Translations under genes and position numbers: made by a program
NCBI RefSeq assembly: GCF_034259325.1
Contig: NZ_JAXIVS010000001.1
Span: 186,001 to 250,000 of the forward strand
DNA from: Hyalangium ruber
GTDB lineage: Bacteria; Myxococcota; Myxococcia; Myxococcales; Myxococcaceae
Reading direction: 5' to 3'
Length of the DNA: 64,000 nucleotides
In this document: piece after piece, positions 1 through 8,735 of the stretch
Position numbering within the stretch: position 1 is the first letter of the stretch
How the letters are laid out: each line of letters opens with the position of its first letter
Notes under the pieces: model-generated
What the model saw: only the letters and a program-made list of their open reading frames with translations
Databases searched by the model: none
Told to the model about the DNA's origin: nothing

Positions 1-1
1 G

Positions 2-403
2 GCGACAGTCAGGCGTCGAGAGGCCGCGCCCTCCCCCGCCAGGCGGAAGGCGCCCGTGGTGCCTCCGCCCGCCGACGCTCTCGCTGCTTCGGTCCAGCCC
101 GTGTCCGCACCTCCCGTGCCCGCGCTACCCGAGCCCGCCCCTCCCGAGCCTGCTCCGCAGCCAGCGGCGACCGGGATCCTCCACCTCGTGATGAAGGGGA
201 CCTGGGCGGATGTCTGGGTGGATGGGCAGAAGCTCGGACGCGTGCCCCCCACCCACAGCTACACGCTGTCCGCGGGTGCGCATGAGCTCGAGCTCCGCAA
301 CCCGGCCTTCGCGAACTATCGGCGCACACTCGTCATCCCCGCCGGCGGCAAGCTGCAACACATCGCTGACCTGAGCGCCGAGGCTTCCTCCCACTCGCCA
401 TGA
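2..403 (+). CDS. PEGA-domain protein, C-terminal part (probable Ser/Thr kinase), 5'-truncated
   Basis: The reading frame is open from the window edge, so the start lies upstream; the GTG at 56 is only an internal candidate. The visible part is a Pro/Ala-rich linker followed by a PEGA-type beta domain (residues such as WADVWVDGQKLG and a closing beta strand). In myxobacteria this arrangement is common at the C-terminus of membrane Ser/Thr kinases, but no kinase motif is visible here, so that part is inference. The TGA stop overlaps the ATG of the next gene (ATGA), indicating translational coupling and one operon with the exported TPR protein and probably the FHA regulator downstream. Confidence 0.6.
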   Translation, partial: ATVRRREAAPSPARRKAPVVPPPADALAASVQPVSAPPVPALPEPAPPEPAPQPAATGILHLVMKGTWADVWVDGQKLGRVPPTHSYTLSAGAHELELRNPAFANYRRTLVIPAGGKLQHIADLSAEASSHSP

Positions 404-1206
404 AGCTCCGCCCTGGGCTGTTCATGGTGGTGGCGCTCCTGCTGGTTTCAGGTTCCGCCTCGGCGCAGACGACGGGAATCGAGCACTACGAGTATGGGAA
501 CTTCGAGGCAGCGGCCCGGCGGTTCGAGCAGGAGCTGGCCGATCCTCAACTGCCCTCCGAGAGCCGGGCGCTGACCCGCATCTACCTGGCGGCCGCCCTG
601 TACGCCCTGGGGCAGGAGAAGGAGGCTCGGAAACCGCTGGAGGTGCTCGCGCGTGAGCACCCCGAGGTGCGGGTGGATCCCGTGCGCTTCCCGCCAGAGC
701 TGGTGTCACTCGCCGAGCTCATCCGCCAGCAGGTCGAGTCCGGGCGACAGCTCGCCATCCAAGAGGCCGCGCTTCAGAAGGCGCGAGAGAAAGCGCAGCG
801 GCGAGCCGTCCTTGCGGTTTCCAGCACGCTGAGACCCGAGGCGCTTGGCCTCTTCGAAGCCGTGGATCGTCGGTGGACCTTGGGGGTGGGACTCACCTTC
901 CAGCACGGCTCCCTGGAAGGCAGCATCCGCATGATGCTGGGCCATCCCCCGCTCTTCCAGGTGCAAGGCGGCGTGCTCCCGGGCTACGGAGTCTTGAGAC
1001 CCTTCCTGGGCTTGCGAGCCAGCCTGCTGCCCGGGCAGCAGACCTATGGCGTAGGGCCCGTGCTCGGTGGGCGCATCGCGCTGCCAGCCGGCCTCGTGGG
1101 CGTGGTAGATCTGGGAGCCGATTACTTCTTCACCCGCCGGGACGATCTCCAGCGCTTCGCCGTCACGGCCCATGCAGGGCTCGGCTTCGATCTACGCCTG
1201 CCGTGA
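400..1206 (+). CDS. Exported TPR-like/beta-barrel protein
   Basis: A protein of 268 residues with a clear signal peptide (hydrophobic core then SASAQ at about residue 24). Residues 28-120 are helical and TPR-like (HYEYGNFEAAARRFEQEL, then ALGQEKEARKPLEVL). Residues 145-268 are rich in alternating hydrophobic/Gly strands and end in a strand, like a small outer-membrane barrel. The start overlaps the stop of the preceding PEGA gene by 4 bp. The function is unknown. The position between a probable kinase and an FHA regulator suggests an envelope component of the same signalling unit (inference). Confidence 0.7.
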   Translation: MKLRPGLFMVVALLLVSGSASAQTTGIEHYEYGNFEAAARRFEQELADPQLPSESRALTRIYLAAALYALGQEKEARKPLEVLAREHPEVRVDPVRFPPELVSLAELIRQQVESGRQLAIQEAALQKAREKAQRRAVLAVSSTLRPEALGLFEAVDRRWTLGVGLTFQHGSLEGSIRMMLGHPPLFQVQGGVLPGYGVLRPFLGLRASLLPGQQTYGVGPVLGGRIALPAGLVGVVDLGADYFFTRRDDLQRFAVTAHAGLGFDLRLP

Positions 1207-1237
1207 CAGGAGCCCTGCCTCGACTGGAGGTGAGTTC

Positions 1238-3055
1238 ATGCCGAGGGACCCATCAGCGCAGGGCGACGCCCAAGAGACCGCGAGCATGGAGGGGCTCCTG
1301 GTTCGTGCGTACCTGCCACCTGTCCGGCTGCGCGTCGCGTTGATCGCCAACAGCGCGGGGGCCAAGGTGTCGCGCCTGCTCTCGCCGGACACTCCGCTCA
1401 TTGTAGGACGCGCTCCAGAGGCGGGGCTCCGCATCGAGGACCAGAACCTGTCGCGGGAGCACGCCCGGTTCCTCCTCTCCGGCTCGCGGGTGCTGGTGGA
1501 GGATCTCGGCTCGAAGAACGGCACCTTCTTCGCCGGCAGCCGTGTCGCCCGCATCGAGCTCACGATCGGCGATGAGATCGTCCTGGGTGGCGTCGCCCTT
1601 CAGGTGCAGGCCCTTGGAGCCACGGGGGACTCTCTTGGCATCGTCCGGGAAGAGCTGATCCGGCACCACCTGGAGGAGGAACTCACCCGCGCCCAGCAGT
1701 TTCGCCGCCCCTTCGGTCTGCTCCTGGTGCGAGTGCTGTCCAGGGGAGGAGGCGCCACGGCAGAGCGGGAAGATGGCTCCTGGATCGAGGCCGTACGCAG
1801 TCACCTCCGCCCGGTCGATCTCATGGCGCTCTACGGCTCCAGCGCGCTCGAGGTGTTGCTGCCGGAGACCGGCGCCGAGGAGGTCCATCGAATCGCCCGC
1901 GCCATCGCGGCCTCGCGCATCGGCGGAGGCGGCCAGCTGCTCGTGGGCCTTGCCCTCTACCCGGCCTCCGGTAGCACCGCGGACGCGCTGTTCGAAGCGG
2001 CTCGAGAGGCCGCCCATCGGGCCTCGACCGAGCACCCCGTGGAGGGCGGCCCGGCGGCATTGCTCGCCCAGGGCGAGAGCCCGGAAGGAGCGCTCATCGC
2101 TGGCGAGGTGATGCGGCCGGTGCTCGAGACGGTGGCGAGTGTTGCCACCTCGCGCATCCCGGTCATCCTGCAGGGCGAGACCGGTACGGGCAAAGAGGTG
2201 TTGGCACAGTTGATCCACGAGAGCGGCCCGCGAAAGGGCCGGCGCATCGTCCGCGTCAACTGCGGGGCGATCCCCAAGGATCTGGTCGAAAGCACCCTCT
2301 TCGGGCACGAGCGAGGGGCCTTCACCGGCGCCCAGCAACAGCAGAAGGGCGTGTTCGAGGAGGCCGATGGCGGCACGGTCTTCCTGGACGAGATCGGCGA
2401 GCTCCCACCCGCGGCGCAAGCCTCGCTGCTGCGCGTCCTCGAGGTGGGTGCCTTCAACCGCGTGGGTTCGAACCGCGAGATCGAAGTGGACGTGCGCATC
2501 GTGGCGGCCACGCATCGCGACCTCGAGGCCATGGCGGAGGCGGGCACGTTCCGGTCCGATCTCTATTACCGGCTCAGCGGCGTGGTCATCGAGATCCCGC
2601 CGCTGCGTGAACGCCGGGATGAGATCGAGCCACTGACACGAAAGTTCCTGAACGCGGCCAACAAGGCCAATAACCGCCGGGTCGAGAGCATTTCTCCGGA
2701 GACACTCGCGCTCCTCAAAGCCTACGCATGGCCCGGAAATGTCCGCGAGCTGCGCAATGTGATCGAACGCGCGGTGGTCGTCACTCAGGGCGTGCTGATC
2801 GGGCCGGAACACCTGCCCGCGCGAGTGCGCACAGGGGAGCACCGCCCCGAAGCCGGTCCGAGCAAGGCCTCCGCTCCAGTGGGCCCGGAGCCAGATCAGG
2901 CCCGCGGAAAGGTGCAGCAGTTCGAGGCCAGGATGCTCCAGGAGGCCCTCGCCTCGACCGGATGGAATCGGGCGGAAGCCGCGAAGAAGCTGGGCATGGC
3001 GGTACGGACGTTGTCGTATCGGCTGAAGGTGCTGGGCGTGAAGAAGCCCGAGTAG
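1238..3055 (+). CDS. Sigma-54 enhancer-binding regulator with FHA and degenerate GGDEF-like domains
   Basis: The ATG at 1238 is chosen because GGAGG sits at 1226-1230; this gives 605 residues. An N-terminal FHA domain (about 45-120; VGRAPEAG, SREHARF, DLGSKNGTFF) binds phosphothreonine in characterised family members. Residues 135-275 read as a GGDEF-fold domain without a GGDEF motif, so it is probably non-catalytic. The AAA+ domain (from about 295) has Walker A GETGTGKE, the sigma-54 contact loop GAFTGA and Walker B GGTVFLDEIGEL. A Fis-type HTH ends the protein. No receiver domain is present. An upstream kinase could supply the phospho-Thr signal (inference). Confidence 0.9.
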   Translation: MPRDPSAQGDAQETASMEGLLVRAYLPPVRLRVALIANSAGAKVSRLLSPDTPLIVGRAPEAGLRIEDQNLSREHARFLLSGSRVLVEDLGSKNGTFFAGSRVARIELTIGDEIVLGGVALQVQALGATGDSLGIVREELIRHHLEEELTRAQQFRRPFGLLLVRVLSRGGGATAEREDGSWIEAVRSHLRPVDLMALYGSSALEVLLPETGAEEVHRIARAIAASRIGGGGQLLVGLALYPASGSTADALFEAAREAAHRASTEHPVEGGPAALLAQGESPEGALIAGEVMRPVLETVASVATSRIPVILQGETGTGKEVLAQLIHESGPRKGRRIVRVNCGAIPKDLVESTLFGHERGAFTGAQQQQKGVFEEADGGTVFLDEIGELPPAAQASLLRVLEVGAFNRVGSNREIEVDVRIVAATHRDLEAMAEAGTFRSDLYYRLSGVVIEIPPLRERRDEIEPLTRKFLNAANKANNRRVESISPETLALLKAYAWPGNVRELRNVIERAVVVTQGVLIGPEHLPARVRTGEHRPEAGPSKASAPVGPEPDQARGKVQQFEARMLQEALASTGWNRAEAAKKLGMAVRTLSYRLKVLGVKKPE

Positions 3056-3073
3056 CGTCTCCCCTGCGCCAAC

Positions 3074-3679
3074 ATGAGCCCGTCCCGATCCGACAACATC
3101 TTCGAGAGGCTGCACCCCCAGCGTCAGTTCTACACGAGCGGCGAGGTGGAGCGGCTCGAGCGCCAGCTGAAGGCCGAAGTGGAGCGCGGCGCGCTGGAGC
3201 GCATCCAGGTGGGCAAACGGGCCTTGGCGACGTTTCCAGAGGAGTGGTACCGCGAGCCGACCTCGGGCGTGGTGTACCGCTACGTGGCGCCCGAGTTCCC
3301 CGCACCGGGACTCTGGGAGCCCGTGGACAAGCCTCAGGACGGCTACTTCTTCCGGCAACAGCGCGCCATGTCCCGGACCCGGTCGAACAAACCCCTGCTC
3401 GGGCCGCTCTGTCCTCATGAGTCACCCTCCCCGGAGGAGTATTCGCGGCTGCTGCAGGCATTGGACTCGCGCTGGGCTCGGGGCGAGGTGGAGCGCGCCA
3501 TGGACTGGAATGAGGGTCACCCCGTGACGCTCTTCCACCACCGGCCCACGGACGAGACCTACGTCCTCACGCCGCCCCGGACCTATGGAGAGCACGGGGG
3601 CTGGCGCAAGACCGACCTGTCCAGCCGGAATGGCACTTGGCCCGGGAGGCTGTGGCTCGACTGCCCGCCGCCGCCCTGA
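3074..3679 (+). CDS. Hypothetical protein (201 aa)
   Basis: Starts 18 bp after the stop of the FHA regulator, in the same direction, and shows the local codon bias. The product is soluble and hydrophilic, rich in Arg, Glu, Trp and Tyr, with no signal peptide, membrane segment or catalytic motif that I recognise. Aromatic-rich beta segments (EEWYREPTSGVVYRYV and HHRPTDETYVLTPP) appear twice and may be two related structural units. It may belong to the preceding transcript. The function is unknown. Confidence 0.6.
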   Translation: MSPSRSDNIFERLHPQRQFYTSGEVERLERQLKAEVERGALERIQVGKRALATFPEEWYREPTSGVVYRYVAPEFPAPGLWEPVDKPQDGYFFRQQRAMSRTRSNKPLLGPLCPHESPSPEEYSRLLQALDSRWARGEVERAMDWNEGHPVTLFHHRPTDETYVLTPPRTYGEHGGWRKTDLSSRNGTWPGRLWLDCPPPP

Positions 3680-3748
3680 CGCAACCGCGGCGTCCCTCCG
3701 CGCTGACGGTGGGAGCAATGTCCTCGGGGAATGGCTAGGGTCACGCGC

Positions 3749-4636
3749 ATGAATGAGGCCCCCTCGGGTCGTCCTCCGTGGACCCTGCCCCCCATCCCCG
3801 CGGTGCTCCTGGCTGTCATCAGCGTGCAGGGCGGCGCCGCCTTCGCGAAGGAGCTCTTCCCGGCACTCGGGGCGGCGGGCACGGCGGGCATGCGCATCGG
3901 GTTGTCCGCGATCCTGCTGTTCGCGGTGTTCCGACCACCGCTCACGCGGCTCACACGTGCGCAGTGGGGCGCGGTCATCCCGTATGGGGTCGTGCTCGGC
4001 GCGATGAACCTGAGCTTCTACATGGCGCTCGAGCGCATCCCGCTGGGGCTCGCCGTCACGCTGGAGTTCGCGGGGCCCCTGGCGCTCGCGGTGTTCGGGT
4101 CGAGGCGCGCCTCGGACTTCCTGTGGGTGGTCCTCGCGGCGGCCGGCATTGCTCTCATTACACCGTGGCGGGGTGGAGTCGGCTCGCTCGATCTGCTGGG
4201 GGTGCTGCTGGCGCTCCTCGCGGGGGGATTCTGGGCCGCATACATCGTGCTCGGCGGGCGCGTCTCCAAGGTGTTCCTGGGCGGGCAGAGCGTCGCGACG
4301 GGAATGCTGTTCGCGGCCCTGACGGTCCTCCCCTTCTCGTTCGCGGAGGGACTCGCGGCACGCCTGACGCCTCCACTGTTCGCGGGGGGCCTGGCCGTCG
4401 CGCTCCTCTCCGGTGCGATCCCCTTCACCCTCGAGATGATGGCGCTGCGTGTGCTCTCGAGCCGCACCTTCGGCATCCTGATGAGCCTGGAGCCCGCGGC
4501 CGCGGCCCTCTCGGGGCTGGTATTCCTGCGCGAGCGGCTCACCGTGACACAGTGGCTCGCGCTGGTATTCGTGAGCGCCGCGTCCGCGGGGGCCGCTCTC
4601 ACCGCGCGCCGCGTGCCTCCGCCAGTGGACGCATGA
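3749..4636 (+). CDS. EamA/RhtA-type drug/metabolite transporter
   Basis: A polytopic membrane protein of about 295 residues with roughly ten hydrophobic segments arranged as two EamA repeats, typical of the DMT superfamily and nearest in feel to RhtA-like amino-acid/metabolite exporters (GAMNLSFYMALERIPLGLAVTLEFAGPL-type signature in repeat 1). ATG 3749 is preceded by AGGG at a suitable distance; ATG 3731 in frame is the alternative. The substrate cannot be told from the sequence. It is probably monocistronic. Confidence 0.85.
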   Translation: MNEAPSGRPPWTLPPIPAVLLAVISVQGGAAFAKELFPALGAAGTAGMRIGLSAILLFAVFRPPLTRLTRAQWGAVIPYGVVLGAMNLSFYMALERIPLGLAVTLEFAGPLALAVFGSRRASDFLWVVLAAAGIALITPWRGGVGSLDLLGVLLALLAGGFWAAYIVLGGRVSKVFLGGQSVATGMLFAALTVLPFSFAEGLAARLTPPLFAGGLAVALLSGAIPFTLEMMALRVLSSRTFGILMSLEPAAAALSGLVFLRERLTVTQWLALVFVSAASAGAALTARRVPPPVDA

Positions 4637-4672
4637 GCAGCCGTGTCGCTGGCTGTCGCGTCCAGGCCGCGA

Positions 4673-5851
4673 TCAACGTCCGGTCCAGAATGCCTTATCG
4701 CCGTACTCCCACTTCCAGGGCACGCCCGCTTCACCCAGCACAAAGCTGGTCAGCCGCGGAAACGCGGCCTCGGCACGCACATCGTTGGCCAGGATCAGCA
4801 CGCAGCGGCGCCCGCGCGGCAGGCACACGAGGGTATTGCCCGTGCTGTCGTTGTGGCCGCCCTTGAAGAACCCGCGCCCCTGTGGCCCGTCGAACACCAC
4901 CACGCCCAGGCCCGCTGCCAGATCCCAGCGCTGCTGTTCCTGCGGCAGTTCGTCCTGCAGGGTGGGAAACTGGCTCCGGGTGGTGATCCGCAGCCGCGGC
5001 TCGGTCATCTCGGCCAAGGCCCGAGGCGACAAACCTTCGCCTCGCGCCAGCGCTGCCGCGAAGAGCGCCAGGTCCTGGATCGTGGTGTCCATCGAACCCG
5101 CCGCGCGTACGGTGCTGCGTTCGTCGTGCGGCTCCACGCTACCGTCGGTCTTCCAACCGTCGGCCAGGTTGCGCGCGAAGTCCGGCCGCCACCTCAGGCT
5201 GGTATTGCGCATGCCGAAGCGGTCGAACACGCGCCGCTGCAGCTCGGCTCCTACGTCCAGCCCGAGCCCGCGTTCGAGCACGAACTGCAGCAGGATGATC
5301 CCGTCACCGGAGTACGCGTAGCGGCTGCCAGGATTGAAGTGGATGCGCAGCCTGCCGTCGGGCTCGAGGAAGCCGAAGTTGGCGAAGCCCGCGCTGTGGG
5401 TGAGCAGGATCCGCGGCGTGATGGCCCTCCAGCGGTCGTCGTCGGCCAGGTGCGACCAGGTCGAGTACCGGTCTTCGTCCGCATAGTCGGGCAGCGGCCT
5501 GTCCAGGTACCGCGCGATCGAGGCGTCGAGGTCGAGGCGCCCCTCGTCCGCCAGCTGCATCACCAGGTAGGCGAAGACCGTCTTGGTGATCGAAGCGCCG
5601 TACATCACCGTGTCCGTCCTCAGCGGATCGCCCTTCGCATTGCGTGCCCCGTAAGCCCTGGCCGCCACCACACGCCCGTTGTCGATCACCGCGAGCGCCA
5701 GCCCCTTCGCGCCGGTCGCGGCCATCGCGCGCTCCACTTCGGCATCCAGCTCGGCCATGCCGGGGACGGGTGGCACCTCTCGGGGAACCGGCGCCGTGGC
5801 GCAACCGCTGGCGAACAGCACACACAGACTCCAGGCACGCAGCGTGTTCAT
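4673..5851 (-). CDS. Serine hydrolase lipoprotein (class C beta-lactamase/esterase family)
   Basis: 392 residues from the ATG at 5851. The N-terminus is a lipoprotein signal with lipobox ASGC, so it is likely anchored in the envelope. The beta-lactamase fold has the nucleophile motif SITK and the YSG variant of the Tyr-x-Asn/Gly motif. GGHNDSTGN near the C-terminus may be the KTG-equivalent strand. The length fits the class C/EstB/D-aminopeptidase group, which includes many esterases and peptidases without beta-lactamase activity, so the substrate is not assigned. A much longer frame is open upstream, but the lipoprotein signal fixes this start. Confidence 0.85.
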   Translation of the reverse strand: MNTLRAWSLCVLFASGCATAPVPREVPPVPGMAELDAEVERAMAATGAKGLALAVIDNGRVVAARAYGARNAKGDPLRTDTVMYGASITKTVFAYLVMQLADEGRLDLDASIARYLDRPLPDYADEDRYSTWSHLADDDRWRAITPRILLTHSAGFANFGFLEPDGRLRIHFNPGSRYAYSGDGIILLQFVLERGLGLDVGAELQRRVFDRFGMRNTSLRWRPDFARNLADGWKTDGSVEPHDERSTVRAAGSMDTTIQDLALFAAALARGEGLSPRALAEMTEPRLRITTRSQFPTLQDELPQEQQRWDLAAGLGVVVFDGPQGRGFFKGGHNDSTGNTLVCLPRGRRCVLILANDVRAEAAFPRLTSFVLGEAGVPWKWEYGDKAFWTGR

Positions 5852-6179
5852 GAGCTCGGCTCCCGACCGGTACTGGTTCGCCAGCAACGCTGGGAGCGCG
5901 CTTAACGCCTTTCCCTGCTGCCTATCAACCGTCCCGCGCGGCCCTCGGCCACTACAACCGTGGCAGGACGCCAGTCCACCCACGCGTGTTGCCACGGTGG
6001 CGGGTGTCCGACGCGTCCGCACGAGAGCAGGCGAGCGTGCTCCAGGGAGGAGTGCGCTCCCTCGGACTCGAGCCACCACCGGATTCGGCCAGCGGGTCGA
6101 ACCCGGGGACGGCACGCCAAATGCTTCTCTCGTCCGTGGCGGTGTTGCCCACCCCCTTGCCCTTCGAGAGGTATCCCAG
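5852..6179. other. Divergent intergenic region with an inverted repeat
   Basis: No convincing gene lies between the serine hydrolase (minus) and the DUF3014 protein (plus). Long open frames here are shadows of GC-rich DNA. A perfect 9-bp inverted repeat, ACCGTGGCA/TGCCACGGT, occurs at 5957-5965 and 5990-5998. Promoters of both flanking genes should lie here; none is clear enough to call. Confidence 0.4.
5957..5998. repeat. 9-bp perfect inverted repeat, 24-bp spacer
   Basis: ACCGTGGCA at 5957-5965 and TGCCACGGT at 5990-5998 are exact reverse complements. The position between divergent genes suits an operator, but such repeats also arise by chance in GC-rich DNA. Confidence 0.45.
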
Positions 6180-6977
6180 ATGAACGACTCTTCGCCGCGC
6201 CCTCCTTCACAGCCTGCCCCCGCCCCCTCCTCGTCCTCTCGAGGCCTGACCCTGGCAGGGTTGGGACTCCTCGTGGCGAGCCTGATCGCGGGCGCGGCAT
6301 GGTGGATCCAGCCGAGCACCCGCCCTACCGAGCGCGGCCCCCAGCCCGCGCCCGTGTCTTCCGCGGTCGCGGTGCCACAGGAGAAGGGTGAGCTGGGCCA
6401 CGTCCCGCCTCCCCGCGTGGCACTCGACTCCCTCTCCTCCGACCCCGGGTTCGCGCGTTGGCTGCAGGAGGCTGGGCTTGTCGAGCGCGTCGTCGCGGCG
6501 GTGGCCGCCGTTGCCGAGGGCAACAGCCCCCGCGAGCCGCTCTCCTTCCTCGCTCCCCAGGGTGCATTCACGGTGAGCGAGCGCAAGACGGGGACCTTCA
6601 TCTCCCCCGCGAGTCATGCGCGCTATGACGGAGTGACCCGCGTGTTCTGCTCTCTGGATGCGCAAGCGGTCGCGGGCGTCTATGCCACCCTGCGCCCGTC
6701 GCTCTCCGCGACCTTCGCCACCCTGGCTCGCCCGGGGGCTCGCTTCGACCAGGCGCTCCAAAGCTCCATCCAGAGCATGCTGGAGGTGCCCGTGGTGCGC
6801 GGCGAGGTGGAGGTGGTGCCCCGCGGCGCGGTGTGGGCGTACAAGGACGCCTCGCTCGAGGCACTCAACCCCGCCCAGAAGCACCTGCTGCGCATGGGTC
6901 CCCAGAACGTCGCACGGATTCAGGACAAGCTGCGCGAGCTGTCCAGCGCGCTCGAGTTGAAGCTGGCCCGGCGCTGA
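6180..6977 (+). CDS. DUF3014 domain membrane-anchored protein
   Basis: 265 residues from the ATG at 6180, preceded by GAGAGG. A short Pro/Ser-rich cytoplasmic tail is followed by one transmembrane segment (about 21-43) and a periplasmic domain of about 190 residues. That domain matches my memory of DUF3014 (FLAPQGAFTVSE, YATLRPSL, and the conserved VVPRGAVWAYKD strand). Such proteins are single-pass, of unknown function, and found mainly in proteobacteria including myxobacteria. Confidence 0.75.
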   Translation: MNDSSPRPPSQPAPAPSSSSRGLTLAGLGLLVASLIAGAAWWIQPSTRPTERGPQPAPVSSAVAVPQEKGELGHVPPPRVALDSLSSDPGFARWLQEAGLVERVVAAVAAVAEGNSPREPLSFLAPQGAFTVSERKTGTFISPASHARYDGVTRVFCSLDAQAVAGVYATLRPSLSATFATLARPGARFDQALQSSIQSMLEVPVVRGEVEVVPRGAVWAYKDASLEALNPAQKHLLRMGPQNVARIQDKLRELSSALELKLARR

Positions 6978-7055
6978 GCAGAGGCCCTCTTCCGTGGCAA
7001 GCTCGACAGCGTGCCACGGCCCAGAGCTGGCTTGCGGCGCGAAGGAGCTTCGCCC

Positions 7056-7397
7056 ATGGACCCGCAGCATCGCCTCGTCCCCATCATTCCCTGCAATGAC
7101 CTCGATGAGAGCCAGGCCTTCTATGAACGCCTCGGCTTCGAGGTGGAGTCGATCTACCCCACCCACGGTTATCGGATCCTGCGGGACTCGCGTGGCGCGA
7201 GCATTCATCTGACCGGCACGGTCCCTGGCTGGGTCGTTCCCGAGCGCAATTCCTACGGCGTCTACTTCTACGCCGAGAATGTCGACGTGCTTGCCGCCCG
7301 CTTCGGTCTCGAGGCACAGCACAAACCTTGGGGTCTCCGGGAGTTCGCTGTCTCGGATCCGAGCGGCACGCTCGTGAGAGTCGGCTGGCCGATCTAG
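7056..7397 (+). CDS. VOC-family (glyoxalase/bleomycin-resistance fold) protein
   Basis: 113 residues; the ATG at 7056 follows GAAGGAG. It has the paired beta-alpha-beta-beta-beta pattern of the vicinal-oxygen-chelate fold: PIIPCNDLDESQAFYERLGF at the N-terminus and FAVSDPSGTLVRVG at the C-terminus. The length and lack of a clear metal-ligand set resemble the bleomycin-resistance branch, whose members are often binding proteins. The ligand is unknown. Confidence 0.8.
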   Translation: MDPQHRLVPIIPCNDLDESQAFYERLGFEVESIYPTHGYRILRDSRGASIHLTGTVPGWVVPERNSYGVYFYAENVDVLAARFGLEAQHKPWGLREFAVSDPSGTLVRVGWPI

Positions 7398-7456
7398 CCG
7401 CGAATGGCGAAGCGCCGCCCAACTCGACAGCGAAAGCATCCGGTGCGCATGGACGC

Positions 7457-8524
7457 CTACGTCCCCATGGCCTCGCGCCGGTAAGCAGCGGGCGTGGTGC
7501 CGGTCCAGCGACGGAACGCCCGGTAGAAGGTGCTGACCTCCGAGAAGCCCAGCTGGAAGGCGACCTCTAGCACCTTGAGGTCCTTGTTGAGGAGCTGCCG
7601 CAGCGCGAGCTCCTTCCGCGCCTGGTCAACCACCTCTTGGAAGGTGAGCCCGCGCTCATGGAGCCGGCGTGACAGCGTGCGCGTGCTCATGCCCAGTTGG
7701 CGCGCCAGCGTCGCCGCGTCCGGCACACTGCCGCGCAGGGCTTGCCGAATGCGGTGGGCCAGATCGTCCACCCAGTCCACAGCCTGTGGAATCTCCTCCA
7801 GCCTGCGCTGCGCATACCGCTCCAGGAGCGCGGAGAGCTGGGGGTCCATCCCCTGGATGCGCAGGTCGAACACGGCCCGATCGAACTCGAAGTACACCTC
7901 GGGCTGGCTGAACCGCACGCCCGTGCCGAACACCTTCGTGTGCTCGGTGTCATCCACCGGGCGCGGGTACGAGAGGGAGACGGTGCGCGGCATGAAGGCC
8001 ACTCCCGTCAGCTGCCGGCCGATCGTCACCAGCTTCGCCAGGATGAAGCCGGTCGCCTGGGGTGGAACCTCAAGCGAGGGTGCGGGCCGGTGGGAGAGGC
8101 GCGCCACGTCGCCCTTGAGCTCGAAGTGATAGCCGGCCGCGTCGTGCAGCAGGCGCTGCCAACGGATCAGCTTCTGGTAGCACGTGGCGAGGTCGGCGCT
8201 GTTGCGCATGCAGTACTCGACCAGCTCGAAGGTCCCGAGCGGCACCACCTGCGCCAGGCGGAGGCCCAGCGAGGCGTCACCGAGCCGGCGGGGGACGTGC
8301 TCCCACAGGTCGACGAGGAGGGCATGAGGCACCCGGGCATCGAGCACCTCGAGGAGCGCTGGCTCGACGCCATGGCGGGCCAGGAGATCGTCAACCCGTG
8401 CGCCGCGCGCCGCCGCTGCCTGGGCAAGCATCCGTACGAACACCATGGATGCCGTGGGTTGGGCTGCCAGGGGCTCGCGCCCAGAGCGGAAGCTTCGAGA
8501 CGAGTTCGAGGAACACGAATCCAT
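7457..8524 (-). CDS. AraC-family regulator (OruR/ArgR-like N-terminal domain)
   Basis: 355 residues. The N-terminal ~200 residues match the arabinose-binding-like domain of the OruR/ToxR-type AraC group (LPHALLVDLWEHV-type segment, VEYCMRNSADLATCYQKL). The C-terminus carries the double helix-turn-helix: ATLARQLGMSTRTLSRRL and the second helix with LGFSEVSTFYRAFRRWTG. No strong ribosome-binding site supports ATG 8524; ATG 8446 is an alternative start that would lose a low-complexity N-terminus. The target genes are not evident; the neighbouring glyoxalase-fold gene converges on it. Confidence 0.85.
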   Translation of the reverse strand: MDSCSSNSSRSFRSGREPLAAQPTASMVFVRMLAQAAAARGARVDDLLARHGVEPALLEVLDARVPHALLVDLWEHVPRRLGDASLGLRLAQVVPLGTFELVEYCMRNSADLATCYQKLIRWQRLLHDAAGYHFELKGDVARLSHRPAPSLEVPPQATGFILAKLVTIGRQLTGVAFMPRTVSLSYPRPVDDTEHTKVFGTGVRFSQPEVYFEFDRAVFDLRIQGMDPQLSALLERYAQRRLEEIPQAVDWVDDLAHRIRQALRGSVPDAATLARQLGMSTRTLSRRLHERGLTFQEVVDQARKELALRQLLNKDLKVLEVAFQLGFSEVSTFYRAFRRWTGTTPAAYRREAMGT

Positions 8525-8735
8525 GGGAGACAGGCTCAGCACAGGCTCAGCACGGTGGCGAAGCATGCCAGTCTTCTGGCGGCCCCGGTCAATGTGGGCT
8601 CGGCCTCGCCCTGGCAGATTGGCGCTCGCCTCACCGGTGCGGAGCGGAGCATCCCGCTCATGCTCCTCACCCTTCCCTTCACACTGAGACACCCGCACAC
8701 CTGAGTGTCTCGTGTGCCCTCGGAGAACGAACACC

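Noticed and set aside
1253-3418. 721-residue open frame on the minus strand opposite the FHA regulator
   Set aside because: It is antisense to a gene with clear AAA+ and HTH motifs and has the His/Arg-rich composition of GC-rich shadow frames.
5679-6180. Long N-terminal extension of the DUF3014 gene
   Set aside because: The extension overlaps the serine hydrolase on the other strand and its composition is not coding-like; ATG 6180 with GAGAGG fits better.
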